Shown: positions 1 to 8,258, counted from the stretch's first letter. The stretch is DNA of 46,036 nucleotides from Nitrososphaerota archaeon (GCA_018647405.1 JABGTD010000044.1:1-46036), one strand, 5' to 3'. Numbers and translations are program-made. Notes: a model not told the origin generated them from the letters alone.

Positions 1-79
1 CAATCTCTCCTGAATTGTCATCCGTGATTAGTGTAGTTTTGTTACAGGAAGGACATCTTTGTTCATTAGATGATTTCAA
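1..79 (-). CDS. tfb: Transcription initiation factor IIB (TFB), N-terminal fragment
   Basis: Only the first 26 codons are inside the window; the gene continues off the left edge. The reverse strand reads a TTG start, then a CPSC pair followed by TTLITDDNSGEI. This is the first half of the TFIIB zinc ribbon (CxxC, an acidic stretch, then GE before the second CxxC). TFB recruits RNA polymerase to TATA/BRE promoters. TTG at 79 is the first possible start after an in-frame TAG, and an AT-rich TATA-like box (plus-strand 101-108) lies about 26 bases upstream, which suits a leaderless start. The second cysteine pair and the cyclin folds cannot be seen, so another zinc-ribbon protein is possible. Confidence 0.65.
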   Translation of the reverse strand, partial: MKSSNEQRCPSCNKTTLITDDNSGEI

Positions 80-190
80 CTAAACTTGATATGCGGTTAC
101 ACCTTAAATCATTTCACACCTAATCTTATGGTTAATTGTATGTCTTTACTCATAACTAATTCTAATTTTTTAGAACAAACAGCGAAACTC

Positions 191-198
191 TTTATTCA
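191..198 (+). promoter_or_regulatory. TATA box of the Dps-like gene
   Basis: The sequence tttattca is centred about 25 bases before the ATG at 219, which predicts a leaderless or nearly leaderless transcript. The 139-base gap (80-218) also carries the divergent tfb promoter; nothing else was recognised in it. Confidence 0.5.
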
Positions 199-218
199 TA
201 CGTGAAATCAATTTCAAT

Positions 219-797
219 ATGGTAACAAAAATACCCAAAGTTGTAGGCATTGAAATTCTTAAAAAAAATGGACTAGATGTCGACAAACTTGTGAAACTTC
301 TCATAACAAATGCATCTGTAGAATTTACTGCTTACTATTACTTTACGAATCTACGAATGCATGCTACAGGAATGGAAGGTGAAGGAATCAAGGGAATAAT
401 TGAAGATGCACGTCTTGAGGATCTAAGTCACTTTGAATCTTGTATTGAGAGAATTTTCCAACTAGGTGGAAGTCTTCCAAATGATGCACAAGCATTCATT
501 AAAATGTCTGGGTGTGAATTTTTACAATTACCAAAAAATCCGACTGACATTAAAGGAATTTTAGAAAAATGCCTCAAAGCAGAACAAGGTGCAATTGTTA
601 ACTGGAATAAAGTATGTAAAATGACATACAATAAAGATCCTGCAACATATGACATTGCTAAAGATATTTTGATGGAAGAGATTGAACATGAGAGCTGGTT
701 CCTAGAATTATTGTATGGACGACCTTCTGGTCACATGCGACGTAAATTCTCAGGCGAACGTCCTCACACCCAAAAACATTCTAGAGCATTAGGTTAG
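219..797 (+). CDS. Ferritin-like Dps-family protein (DPSL type)
   Basis: A 192-residue four-helix-bundle protein with ferritin-type metal ligands spaced along it: Glu35 in helix A, Glu67/Asp68 and His71 in helix B, Glu122 in helix C, and Glu154 with His157 (ExxH) in helix D. Such proteins oxidise and store iron, consuming peroxide and protecting DNA. Several cysteines (75, 99, 118, 133) sit near the metal-binding helices; archaeal Dps-like thioferritins carry a cysteine pair near the di-iron site, so this subtype is favoured but not proven. The C-terminal tail is basic and rich in His and Arg (about residues 170-190), which could contact DNA. The stop overlaps the convergent protease gene by four bases. 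Confidence 0.8.
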   Translation: MVTKIPKVVGIEILKKNGLDVDKLVKLLITNASVEFTAYYYFTNLRMHATGMEGEGIKGIIEDARLEDLSHFESCIERIFQLGGSLPNDAQAFIKMSGCEFLQLPKNPTDIKGILEKCLKAEQGAIVNWNKVCKMTYNKDPATYDIAKDILMEEIEHESWFLELLYGRPSGHMRRKFSGERPHTQKHSRALG

Positions 798-2299
798 TCA
801 TTTCCCAAAAATATTGGACTAGTGCTTATTTTTTTATCAACATCTAAAATACAATATGCATATTGTGTATTTTTCATTGAAGGGTACATTATACTCTCTT
901 TATCATTACTATGTTTTAGTCCAATCCCGTGACCTAATTCATGTGTCATGATATATTCTACTGTATCAACATGATACAGTTGAAAATTTCCATCACAACC
1001 ATATCCTCCTAATGCTACTTCGACTACTCCTTTTCCAAGATTGGCATGGCCCAAAACTCCTTCTCCTAAATCTCTAACAACCCATGTTACCCAAAGATTT
1101 GCATTTGTTTTTGTTTTTGATGTTACAAAATTAATCTTGATCTTTTTTCCATCATTTGCAGAAAATTCTGCATCTTCCCACATCTTGAATGAGTTCACTA
1201 ATGTGCTGACATGATCCAATGGTAAGCCTATCGGTTGTTCATTTACATAAACTTTGTATTCTAAATGGTAGACATCATCTATTAAGACATATTCTGGATT
1301 TGGGAAATTTTTGTTTCCAATTTCAATTTGCTGATCATAGTTCCATTTTACATAATCTCTCAAGAATTTCTTGATAACATCGTTACTTGGGTTTGGATAC
1401 TCAATGTATCTTTTTTCTTGATTCACTTCTTTTTCAATTCTGTCTAAATATCTGGAAAATTCCCATTCATTTCTATCTTTTACCTTTTTTTCGTCTTCTG
1501 TTAATTCTTGGATATCTGGAATATCAATTATCAACAACCCATTGCCAATCAAAAAATTAACCCCCTTCAAAAATTCTTCATCAGGTATCTGGCCATCTGC
1601 CCACCATCCTGCAGTATTTTTTATCCATGCTGGAATTGATTGCACTGTAGATTGTATCTCATCTGAAGATTCTACATTGATAATTCTATTTTCTATCAAA
1701 AATTGTAAAGATTTTACAAATTCTTCATCAGGTATCTGGCCATCTGCCCACCATCCTGCAGTATTTTTTATCCATGCTGGAACTGTTTGTGGAATATTCA
1801 ATGTGAATACTTGTGGTTTTTCAACTTCATTGTAAGGATATTTTTCTACAGTCTTTGTTGCAAATTCATAATAGTTTTGCACAATATGATTTTCTGGAAG
1901 TATCTCATATGCTTGTTCAAAATATGTCAATGCTTGTTTATATTCTCCAAAATTTCCAAATCCAACACCTAATCCAATCAATGCTGTCGCATCTTGTGAA
2001 TCTTGCTGATGTACATTATAAAACTCAAGAATTGAACTTTTATGCCTATCGAGATTACTTAATGCGATTCCTTTCATTAATAATGTTTTTTTGTTTTCAG
2101 GAGAAATTTCCAAAATCTCATCATACACCTCAACTGCTTGCCTGTATTCTCCTAACATGAAATGATCATTCGCTTTTTTATACAAATTTGGTAGTTCATA
2201 CACTCCCTGCGCAAATGAAACACTCATTGTAGGAGATAAAAACAATACAAAAACCGTCCCTGTAATCAATGAAAATTTTATGAAGTTACTACTAATCAT
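794..2299 (-). CDS. Secreted TPR-containing matrixin-like zinc metalloprotease with GWWADGQ repeats
   Basis: A 501-residue protein with an N-terminal hydrophobic signal segment (about residues 8-30), then TPR-like helical repeats (about 35-145), then two copies of a domain built around PAWIKNTAGWWADGQIPDEEF (about 170-260), then a charged linker and a C-terminal protease domain. The zinc site HELGHGIGLKH (about 453-463) matches HExxHxxGxxH, and SIMYPS supplies the methionine turn, as in matrixin/M10-type peptidases. It is expected outside the membrane. The GWWADGQ domain recurs in secreted thaumarchaeal proteins and its function is unknown to me. The two domain copies share a perfect 65-base stretch. 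Substrate unknown. Confidence 0.8.
   Translation of the reverse strand: MISSNFIKFSLITGTVFVLFLSPTMSVSFAQGVYELPNLYKKANDHFMLGEYRQAVEVYDEILEISPENKKTLLMKGIALSNLDRHKSSILEFYNVHQQDSQDATALIGLGVGFGNFGEYKQALTYFEQAYEILPENHIVQNYYEFATKTVEKYPYNEVEKPQVFTLNIPQTVPAWIKNTAGWWADGQIPDEEFVKSLQFLIENRIINVESSDEIQSTVQSIPAWIKNTAGWWADGQIPDEEFLKGVNFLIGNGLLIIDIPDIQELTEDEKKVKDRNEWEFSRYLDRIEKEVNQEKRYIEYPNPSNDVIKKFLRDYVKWNYDQQIEIGNKNFPNPEYVLIDDVYHLEYKVYVNEQPIGLPLDHVSTLVNSFKMWEDAEFSANDGKKIKINFVTSKTKTNANLWVTWVVRDLGEGVLGHANLGKGVVEVALGGYGCDGNFQLYHVDTVEYIMTHELGHGIGLKHSNDKESIMYPSMKNTQYAYCILDVDKKISTSPIFLGND
1571..1635. repeat. Direct repeat copy A inside the protease gene
   Basis: This 65-base stretch is identical base for base to 1718-1782, with a period of 147 bases (49 codons, so in frame). 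It encodes the PAWIKNTAGWWADGQ core of the two repeat domains. Identity including third codon positions points to recent duplication or gene conversion. Confidence 0.9.
1718..1782. repeat. Direct repeat copy B inside the protease gene
   Basis: Identical to 1571-1635 over 65 bases; the flanking parts of the two domain copies differ at both nucleotide and residue level, so only the core is homogenised. Confidence 0.9.
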
Positions 2300-2358
2300 A
2301 TTATTGAGATTTCTTTTTTTTCAAAATTAAATGATTCTACAAAATATACTGTGCCTAT

Positions 2359-3366
2359 TCACACCTGACTCGAAACAACGTCGCCTACAAAAATTTTCTT
2401 CATTTCTTTGGCTGTTTTCAACTTTAATGCTCCGTCATTATCAATCCCGTGAGAGATTCCTGAAATCTCTCCATTTGAAGTATTGATGGTAATTTTTTTA
2501 CCTATTCTATCTGCTCTTTTTGTCCATTCTTTTACAATTTTTGATTTCTCTCCTTTGTTTAATTGCAACAGAACCTTTTCAAATTGTAATAGAAACTCTC
2601 TGAGAAGCACAGCTGGGGCTGTAATATCATCTTTTTCTCGAAGTGAATCTAAGCCATAAAAATTTGGACTCTTTGATAATCTTTTTTCCAGCTTTTTTAC
2701 ATCTACATCAAAATTAATCCCAATTCCTAATACTAAATAATCAATATTGTTTGCCTGAAATGATGCATTCACTAACATGCCTGCAACTTTTTTACCATTC
2801 ATCATAATATCATTTGGCCATTTTACTTGAGTTTCTACTCCCAATATCGATTTGATTGATTTTGATAATGCTACTGCTCCTGCAATTGGAACTAGAGTTG
2901 AACTTGAGACGTCAAATTTTGGATGAATAATTAAAGAAAACCATATCCCTCCTTTTGGAGATGCCCATATCCTATCAAGACGGCCTCTCCCAGATGTCTG
3001 TTTTTCGGCAATAATGATTGTACCATCTTCTTTTTTATCTGATGCAATTTGCTGTGCAAAATTTTGTGTGGAATCAATTTCTTCAAAATAATATACTCTT
3101 TTTCCAATTACTTTGGTCTTAAGTTCCCGTGTGATTTCCCAAGGAAGTAATTTTTCAGTATCACTTACCAATCTGTAGCCTAATTTTTGTTTTGATTCTA
3201 TCTTGTATCCAAGTGTTTGAATTTTTTTTATATGTTTCCATACTGCAACTCTGCTAATTTTTAAAACATCACTAAGATCTTGACCGGACAAATATTCAGA
3301 ATCATGTGTTTGAAAAAAAGACAGTACTTTCACTAATCCAATATTATCGAACGATGTGTATGACAT
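2359..3366 (-). CDS. birA: Biotin--protein ligase with N-terminal helix-turn-helix (BirA type)
   Basis: A 335-residue bifunctional BirA. Residues about 10-70 form a winged helix-turn-helix (SGQDLSDVLKISRVAVWKHI). The catalytic domain follows with GRGRLDR (biotinyl-AMP loop), KWPNDIM and KVAGML, and a small C-terminal SH3-like domain. It activates biotin with ATP and attaches it to the biotin carboxyl carrier protein. In autotrophic thaumarchaea that acceptor would be the acetyl-CoA/propionyl-CoA carboxylase of CO2 fixation (inference from family knowledge). The HTH suggests that it may also repress genes of biotin supply. Its ATG shares one base with the stop of the upstream winged-helix gene (TAATG), so the two are translationally coupled. 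Confidence 0.93.
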   Translation of the reverse strand: MSYTSFDNIGLVKVLSFFQTHDSEYLSGQDLSDVLKISRVAVWKHIKKIQTLGYKIESKQKLGYRLVSDTEKLLPWEITRELKTKVIGKRVYYFEEIDSTQNFAQQIASDKKEDGTIIIAEKQTSGRGRLDRIWASPKGGIWFSLIIHPKFDVSSSTLVPIAGAVALSKSIKSILGVETQVKWPNDIMMNGKKVAGMLVNASFQANNIDYLVLGIGINFDVDVKKLEKRLSKSPNFYGLDSLREKDDITAPAVLLREFLLQFEKVLLQLNKGEKSKIVKEWTKRADRIGKKITINTSNGEISGISHGIDNDGALKLKTAKEMKKIFVGDVVSSQV

Positions 3367-3881
3367 TAGAAACCTATGTCGATGTCAAACCCTCCATCGT
3401 CTCCAAGGTCGGACTCACCCGTATTTCCTACGTCCTCATCTATTCCTTGCATGTCTTCAGCTGGAATGAAACTCCCCATACTTGTACCAATCATACTAAA
3501 CATCATACTAAACATCATCATATCTACTATTCCAAACATCATCATTGAAGGCAAAAATGATTTGTCTTCCTTTAATTTCTGTTCTAACTCTTGTCTGTTT
3601 CCTGATTTATAGGAGTTCTCTAATCGATTCCATTTTTCTTGTAAAATTTTTAATTGACGTTCAAACTCTCTAATTCCATCTTCAGTTGGTTTTATCTCGA
3701 TTTTTACCCCTCGCCATCCTTTCTTCTCTGTTACTATAATCCATCCTGAATTCTCTAATCTTTGTAAAATTGATTCTAATTCTTTTGGTTCTACTCTAGC
3801 TTCTCGAGAAATTTTTTCAAAATTAAAAATTCTATGATTAATAATTCCTAAAACAACTGTTTCTTTATTCTCCTCATTCAT
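3366..3881 (-). CDS. Winged-helix protein with methionine-rich segment
   Basis: A 171-residue protein of unknown function. Residues 1-70 look like a winged helix (ISREARVEPKELESILQRL, then a basic wing). A charged helical stretch (about 75-110) follows, then an unusual methionine/phenylalanine-rich segment (about 112-135: MMMFGIVDMMMFSMMFSMIG) that could be a membrane-associating or metal-binding helix, then an acidic, Gly/Asp-rich tail ending DGGFDIDIGF. It is directly upstream of birA with overlapping stop and start, so the two are co-transcribed. A regulator of the biotin system is possible from position alone; nothing in the sequence identifies a ligand. Confidence 0.75.
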   Translation of the reverse strand: MNEENKETVVLGIINHRIFNFEKISREARVEPKELESILQRLENSGWIIVTEKKGWRGVKIEIKPTEDGIREFERQLKILQEKWNRLENSYKSGNRQELEQKLKEDKSFLPSMMMFGIVDMMMFSMMFSMIGTSMGSFIPAEDMQGIDEDVGNTGESDLGDDGGFDIDIGF

Positions 3882-3920
3882 GATATTTCATTTCAAATTA
3901 TTGCCTAAAAAGTAATTGAA

Positions 3921-3930
3921 TTTTATATTA
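3921..3930 (+). promoter_or_regulatory. TATA box fixing the start of the LON-domain gene
   Basis: The box ttttatatta is centred about 24 bases before ATG 3949. This favours that ATG over the in-frame TTG at 3943. Confidence 0.5.
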
Positions 3931-3948
3931 TGACGCTGTAGTTTGTTT

Positions 3949-4671
3949 ATGATTGAAACCAAGATTATTCCCATATTTCCATTAGATCTAGTCTTGTTTC
4001 CTAATCAGGATCTGCCATTGCGAATCTTTGAGCCTCGATATAAGCAAATGGTTGATGATTGCATGCTAGGGGAAAAAGAATTTGGAATTTGTCTTGGACA
4101 TGATAGTGACACTTTATCAAATTGGCAGGCACCATATAATGTTGGCACAATTGCAAAAATCATTGACTGTAAAGATGTAGACTCCACAAGCGGTCATCTA
4201 TTTTTAAATGTTAGAGGTCATAGAAAATTTCGAATCATTCGTTTGATTTCCCCATCACTTGAAAAAACCAAAGATTACGATCCCTTCACAGTACAGGGAA
4301 CAAGATCCATTGAACAACTTCATCATAATGATGGTATTGAAAAAAAAATGTACATACAAGCTGAAATTGAAATAATTTCTGACATTGATTCATCAATATC
4401 TCTAACTCAATGGGAAAATTTAGTAGAATTGTGGAAAAATAATATAAAAAAAAGTGTAGGCAATCCTGAATTAACATCTCATCAACTAGATCATGTTTTG
4501 GAACAGTATTATCTAAAAACTGAAACTCCTACAATGGAGTATGTTTATTCACTATGTGCATTGGTCTCTCAGACCCCCTTTGATCTACAACCAATCTTGG
4601 AATGTACAAATATGGAAGAATTACTCCAAAAATCAATAAAACTACTGGAATCTGACATAAACTCTGAGTAA
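3949..4671 (+). CDS. LON substrate-binding-domain protein (stand-alone)
   Basis: A 240-residue protein that begins with a LON/PUA-like domain (about residues 1-200): IIPIFPLDLVLFPNQDLPLRI, then FEPRYKQMVDDCM and a GTIAKI strand. No AAA ATPase or Ser-Lys peptidase domain follows, so it is the stand-alone form and not Lon protease. In Lon this domain binds substrate; the role of stand-alone copies is not established. The C-terminal part is helical and ends in LESDINSE. I chose ATG 3949 over TTG 3943 because of the TATA spacing. It is followed on the same strand by the SNF2 helicase after 59 bases. Confidence 0.85.
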   Translation: MIETKIIPIFPLDLVLFPNQDLPLRIFEPRYKQMVDDCMLGEKEFGICLGHDSDTLSNWQAPYNVGTIAKIIDCKDVDSTSGHLFLNVRGHRKFRIIRLISPSLEKTKDYDPFTVQGTRSIEQLHHNDGIEKKMYIQAEIEIISDIDSSISLTQWENLVELWKNNIKKSVGNPELTSHQLDHVLEQYYLKTETPTMEYVYSLCALVSQTPFDLQPILECTNMEELLQKSIKLLESDINSE

Positions 4672-4730
4672 ATTCAAACCTAAAGTTCATAAGCGATGAA
4701 AAACTATGAGCTAAAATTCGGAAACATAAC

Positions 4731-6443
4731 ATGGAAAAATTTGGAACATTAGAATTCGTATTGGATCGTTATTCTGGAACCTGGTGCTGGAAGATTTCTG
4801 GAAATCGTGCAGTGAACATGGTCTCAAAATTAATTCCGCGTGGATGGTATGGTGATAAACCTGATGAAGTCATTGTATCTGACAATGATGAAAATACCAA
4901 AAAATTAAAAATGATCGACGATCGCTATTCCTTTGAAATTTTATCAAACTCCGTTTGGAAACGAAAAATTGCCCCACTAACAATCAAAAAAATACGTGTG
5001 CCAAAAATTGAAAAACTACAACAAGCTACACCTAGCAAACAATTCCGTGGAACTTTACTTGACTTTCAAAGAGAAGGTCTGGACTTTTTAATCAAATCAA
5101 GTGGGAATGCATTGCTTGCAGATGAGATGGGTCTTGGAAAAACTGTCCAAACACTTGCATACATATCAAAAGAGAAAAACGCATTTCCTGCACTAATTAT
5201 TGCCCCACTTGTTACTTTGACAAACTGGCAAAGAGAGATTGAAAAATTCCTAAAGAAAAAAGGAAAAAATGGTAAAATAATTGAAAATGAGGTTCCATCT
5301 AGTACAATGATTCGAAATGGAAAACTTGCTGACATTGGAAAATATGATTTTTACATTATTAACTATGAACTATTACATAAACGACTTCCTGATTTACTAA
5401 AACTTGGAATTCGTTCTGTTGTTTGTGACGAGGTACAACATCTCAGGTCTAAGACCACTCAAAAATATGCAGCAGTCAAAACATTGGCAGCACTTGAAAG
5501 TATAAAGTATAGGGTTGGTTTATCTGGCACTCCAATCTACAATCGCGGTTCTGAGATATGGCCAATCGTCGATATTCTAAAACCTGGTTTACTTGGAAGC
5601 TTTAAGGAATTTTGTGAATACTTTTGTTATGTAAATGAAAAAGGAAAAGCAATTGTACTTGAAAACAAACGTGATACACTACGCAATCAATTAACTAAAC
5701 ATGTAATGTTGAGACGAAAAAAATCTGATGTCCTAAAAGAACTAAAAGATAAGGTTCGTTATCCTGAAATGATTCATGCTGATGAAAAATTCTACAAGGC
5801 TGAATTAAGTAAAATTTGGAAGAAGCTTGAAGAAGAACAAAAATATGCAGAATCTGCATTTGATAAATCTGCATCATATCATCGTGCAATAGAAAGTGAA
5901 AGACAGGCAGCAGGTCTTGCAAAACTTGCACATGTTACAAACTTTGTAACAAACATCATGGAGATCGAAGAAAGTGTGGTTGTGTTTTGTCATCACAAGG
6001 CAATTCATAATTTACTTCATCATAGTTTGGCTAATTATGACCCTGCATCAATAATTGGAGGTCAAACCGATACAGTTAGACAACGTGAAATTGATAGATT
6101 TCAAAAAGGTCAGACAAAACTAATGGTTGCAGGACTGCGAGCCGGAAACGTTGGAATTAATCTTACAACTGCAAAATATGTTATTTTTGCTGAGCTTGAC
6201 TGGAGTCCTGCAATTCACCGTCAAGCCGAAGATCGTTTACACAGAATTGGTCAGAAAAATACTGTCTTTGCATACTATCTGGTAGGAAAAGGAACTCTTG
6301 ATGAACATGTTGCAGAGATTCTAGTTGATAAAAGCTATGAGATTGACACTATACTTGACAAGCAAGGTGAATCATTTGAAAACAAAGAAAAGGCAAAGAT
6401 GATTCTTGCCCAAATTCATGACAAGATTGGAACCAAATTATAA
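4731..6443 (+). CDS. SNF2-family DNA helicase/translocase
   Basis: A 570-residue protein with both RecA-like halves of a Swi2/Snf2 translocase. N-terminal half: motif I DEMGLGKT (about residue 133), Ia IIAPLVTLTNWQREI, motif II DEVQ (where DEAH or DEGQ is commoner), motif III GLSGTPIYN. C-terminal half: VVVFCHHKAIH, motif V GLRAGNVGINLTTA and motif VI RQAEDRLHRIGQ. The first 110 residues resemble no domain I can name. The layout is closest to small SMARCAL1/HARP-like helicases that move on double-stranded or forked DNA. Archaea of this type have histones, but whether it remodels chromatin or repair intermediates cannot be told. No nuclease domain is fused. Confidence 0.9.
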   Translation: MEKFGTLEFVLDRYSGTWCWKISGNRAVNMVSKLIPRGWYGDKPDEVIVSDNDENTKKLKMIDDRYSFEILSNSVWKRKIAPLTIKKIRVPKIEKLQQATPSKQFRGTLLDFQREGLDFLIKSSGNALLADEMGLGKTVQTLAYISKEKNAFPALIIAPLVTLTNWQREIEKFLKKKGKNGKIIENEVPSSTMIRNGKLADIGKYDFYIINYELLHKRLPDLLKLGIRSVVCDEVQHLRSKTTQKYAAVKTLAALESIKYRVGLSGTPIYNRGSEIWPIVDILKPGLLGSFKEFCEYFCYVNEKGKAIVLENKRDTLRNQLTKHVMLRRKKSDVLKELKDKVRYPEMIHADEKFYKAELSKIWKKLEEEQKYAESAFDKSASYHRAIESERQAAGLAKLAHVTNFVTNIMEIEESVVVFCHHKAIHNLLHHSLANYDPASIIGGQTDTVRQREIDRFQKGQTKLMVAGLRAGNVGINLTTAKYVIFAELDWSPAIHRQAEDRLHRIGQKNTVFAYYLVGKGTLDEHVAEILVDKSYEIDTILDKQGESFENKEKAKMILAQIHDKIGTKL

Positions 6444-6480
6444 CCTCAATATTTTTTAGTTTAAAATTTTTAGAAGAAAT

Positions 6481-6735
6481 ATGGACTTTATGTTAGAAGA
6501 AGAAATGATTGATCTTTTGACATTTTGTTTACAAAATCCTAATTCTGATGAAGTAGAATCCAAAAAATCTCGATTCATACAAGTTGGAAAAGAAATCTTT
6601 GATAATGGAGGAGTTGACGCAATGGAAAACTTCTTTTTTGCAGTAGAAAATAGAATTGAAGGTGAAATTGAAAAATCTCCAAAACCATTTCGTTCACTAT
6701 GGAATGGTTTGTCTGATGAATGGAAATATCCATAG
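6481..6735 (+). CDS. Small acidic protein of unknown function
   Basis: An 84-residue, predicted all-helical acidic protein (LEEEMIDLLTFCLQ, then KEIFDNGGVDAMENFFFAVENRI) that I do not recognise. It starts 38 bases after the SNF2 helicase stop on the same strand and is probably co-transcribed with it. An ORF covering the opposite strand has a biased composition and no recognisable features, so this strand is preferred. Confidence 0.7.
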   Translation: MDFMLEEEMIDLLTFCLQNPNSDEVESKKSRFIQVGKEIFDNGGVDAMENFFFAVENRIEGEIEKSPKPFRSLWNGLSDEWKYP

Positions 6736-6769
6736 GAAAATTTACTAAAAAAGATTATTTGATGTTCAG

Positions 6770-6913
6770 TTATGCTTTGCCTATTCTGAACATCGAAATG
6801 CCGCATGTTGGGCATGTACCTTTTGTTGCTGGTTTACCATTTTTCATAGTTACAGCTTGGGTACTATTCATTTCTCTTTTGTCTCTGCATTTTACGCAGT
6901 AACCTATTACCAT
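6770..6913 (-). CDS. DUF5679-type zinc-ribbon mini-protein
   Basis: A 47-residue protein with two CxxC knuckles: GYCVKCR at the N-terminus and GTCPTCG near the C-terminus, separated by KREMNSTQAVTMKNGKPATK. This order (YCVKC, then MKNGxPAT, then CPxCG, MFRIG) is that of the small DUF5679 zinc-ribbon family found in archaea and some bacteria. It is probably a zinc-binding structural or nucleic-acid-contacting protein; no reaction is known. It is convergent with the preceding 84-residue protein gene and divergent from the membrane J-protein gene. The 133-base divergent gap 6914-7046 shows only T-rich tracts and the promoter of the next gene. Confidence 0.88.
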   Translation of the reverse strand: MVIGYCVKCRDKREMNSTQAVTMKNGKPATKGTCPTCGISMFRIGKA

Positions 6914-7015
6914 GTACTTTTAACTGATCTCTCTTATTAGCAAAAACCTGTTAATTTTTTTCAACACTTTTAGTTACTTTCTCCGATAATTTTTAGGAAT
7001 AAATCAAATAGTTTA

Positions 7016-7025
7016 CGTTATATCT
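7016..7025 (+). promoter_or_regulatory. TATA box of the membrane J-protein gene
   Basis: The box cgttatatct is centred 26 bases before ATG 7047, so that ATG is preferred over the in-frame GTG at 7035. Confidence 0.5.
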
Positions 7026-7046
7026 AATTCTCTAGTGAATTTTCTT

Positions 7047-7880
7047 ATGAAAAAGATTATTTTTGGAATTACCTTTTTTGTCTTACTTTTTCCTATTGCT
7101 CATGTATTCGCTGATGACTTGACACTTAACATTGATAAGACAATTTATGAAAAATCTGATTTTATTTCTGTATGGGGGTCCACCTCCCTTGACTCTGTTT
7201 TTATCTCTGTAAAAGATCCTGATGGAAATAATGTCTGGAATGAAAGCCTAAACTCTGATAACGAAAATAAATTCTCCACTTTGATAATTGCAGGAATTGG
7301 CGGATGGACAAAAAGTGGAAATTATCTGGTAGTGGCTGAATCTGGTAATTATGTGGCTTCTACAAAATTTTTCTACGATTCAGGCGCACAAGTAAATCCT
7401 CCTTCTGCAGTATCTGATTATTATGTTAGTCAAGAAGATCTATATCTCACATTTACCATTGCAGTAATCATTGTTGCAGGAATTTTCATTTATCTTGCAA
7501 GACATATCATACTACGAAAAAAAACAAGTTATGATGATGCTAAATTAGATTCTAAAAAGAATCGTGATTATGAAAAATACCACTCTGAATGGTCAGAAGA
7601 AGAAATTTTTGGTTCACACAAATCAACTACTGATGCAAAAGAATTTCGTGAAATGTATAATGATAATTCCTTACCAAACTATTATCTTGTATTGGGGTTG
7701 ACAAATGATTCATCTCAATTAGAAATTAAAAATCAATACAGAAAACTCGCAAAACAATATCATCCTGATAGAAACAAGGATTCTTCAGAAGAAAAAATGG
7801 CTCAAATTAATAAAGCATATGAAATTTTGTCTGACAAAAAACTTAGAGCAGAATATGACAAGTTTTGCAAATTATTGTGA
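7047..7880 (+). CDS. Membrane-anchored protein with C-terminal J domain
   Basis: A 277-residue protein. Signal peptide: KKIIFGITFFVLLFPIAHVFA. An extracytoplasmic beta-sandwich-like domain of about 100 residues follows (LTLNIDKTIYEKSDFISVWG), resembling the Ig-like domains of secreted thaumarchaeal proteins, then one transmembrane helix (about 140-160: YLTFTIAVIIVAGIFIYLA). A charged cytoplasmic linker leads to a canonical C-terminal J domain (about 215-275) with YYLVLGL, YRKLAKQYHPDRNKD and INKAYEILSD. The intact HPD means it should stimulate DnaK ATPase at the inner membrane face. The topology is unusual: the J domain is last. Role perhaps in secretion or envelope protein quality control (inference). 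The stop overlaps the convergent downstream gene by nine bases. Confidence 0.87.
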   Translation: MKKIIFGITFFVLLFPIAHVFADDLTLNIDKTIYEKSDFISVWGSTSLDSVFISVKDPDGNNVWNESLNSDNENKFSTLIIAGIGGWTKSGNYLVVAESGNYVASTKFFYDSGAQVNPPSAVSDYYVSQEDLYLTFTIAVIIVAGIFIYLARHIILRKKTSYDDAKLDSKKNRDYEKYHSEWSEEEIFGSHKSTTDAKEFREMYNDNSLPNYYLVLGLTNDSSQLEIKNQYRKLAKQYHPDRNKDSSEEKMAQINKAYEILSDKKLRAEYDKFCKLL

Positions 7881-8258
7881 CTCTATAATCACATCTTTTA
7901 GTGTTAGATAAAGAATAACTTTAGATACATTTTGCATGCTGTTTGTAAGATTTGTTACAAGAGAAATTTTTTGTCCATCTTTATTATCTCCTTGTAACGT
8001 TATATCTAGAAAATCTTTGTTTGGTCCAAGCATGGCCTTTGAGAGATGCTTTGATACACTTGTATCTCGAATAGTTGCTTGTACCTTCAACTCTTTCAAT
8101 TCTGCAAAATACACCCCTCCTCTTGTTGTAGGCTCTGTGATTGGGTTTTCTGTCTGAAAAACCTTAATTTCATTCACTGCAAAAGAATTTTCTCCAATTA
8201 GCATCCTAAAATTCGAGCTGTTTTTGTGTACTATTTCTTGCAATTCTTTTTCATTCAT
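7872..8258 (-). CDS. Conserved-looking hypothetical protein
   Basis: A 128-residue protein I do not recognise. It has a helical N-terminus (KELQEIVHKNSSNFRMLIG) followed by alternating strand-like segments (AVNEIKVFQ, GGVYFAELKELKVQATIRD, DFLDITLQGDN, KISLVTNLTN, VSKVILYLTLKDVII), suggesting a small beta-rich domain. No signal peptide, cysteine or catalytic signature is visible. It is divergent from the rhodanese gene and convergent with the J-protein gene. Confidence 0.65.
   Translation of the reverse strand: MNEKELQEIVHKNSSNFRMLIGENSFAVNEIKVFQTENPITEPTTRGGVYFAELKELKVQATIRDTSVSKHLSKAMLGPNKDFLDITLQGDNKDGQKISLVTNLTNSMQNVSKVILYLTLKDVIIESQ

Noticed and set aside
1542-1835. Plus-strand ORF of 97 codons with an internal duplicated segment
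   Set aside because: It is the mirror of the GWWADGQ repeats of the protease on the other strand; the duplication is inherited from that gene.
3376-3612. Plus-strand ORF with NIILNIII-like repeats
   Set aside because: Antisense of the methionine-rich part of the winged-helix gene; low-complexity shadow.
6456-6815. 119-codon minus-strand ORF
   Set aside because: Covers the more protein-like 84-residue gene and part of the DUF5679 gene in a different frame; composition is not protein-like.
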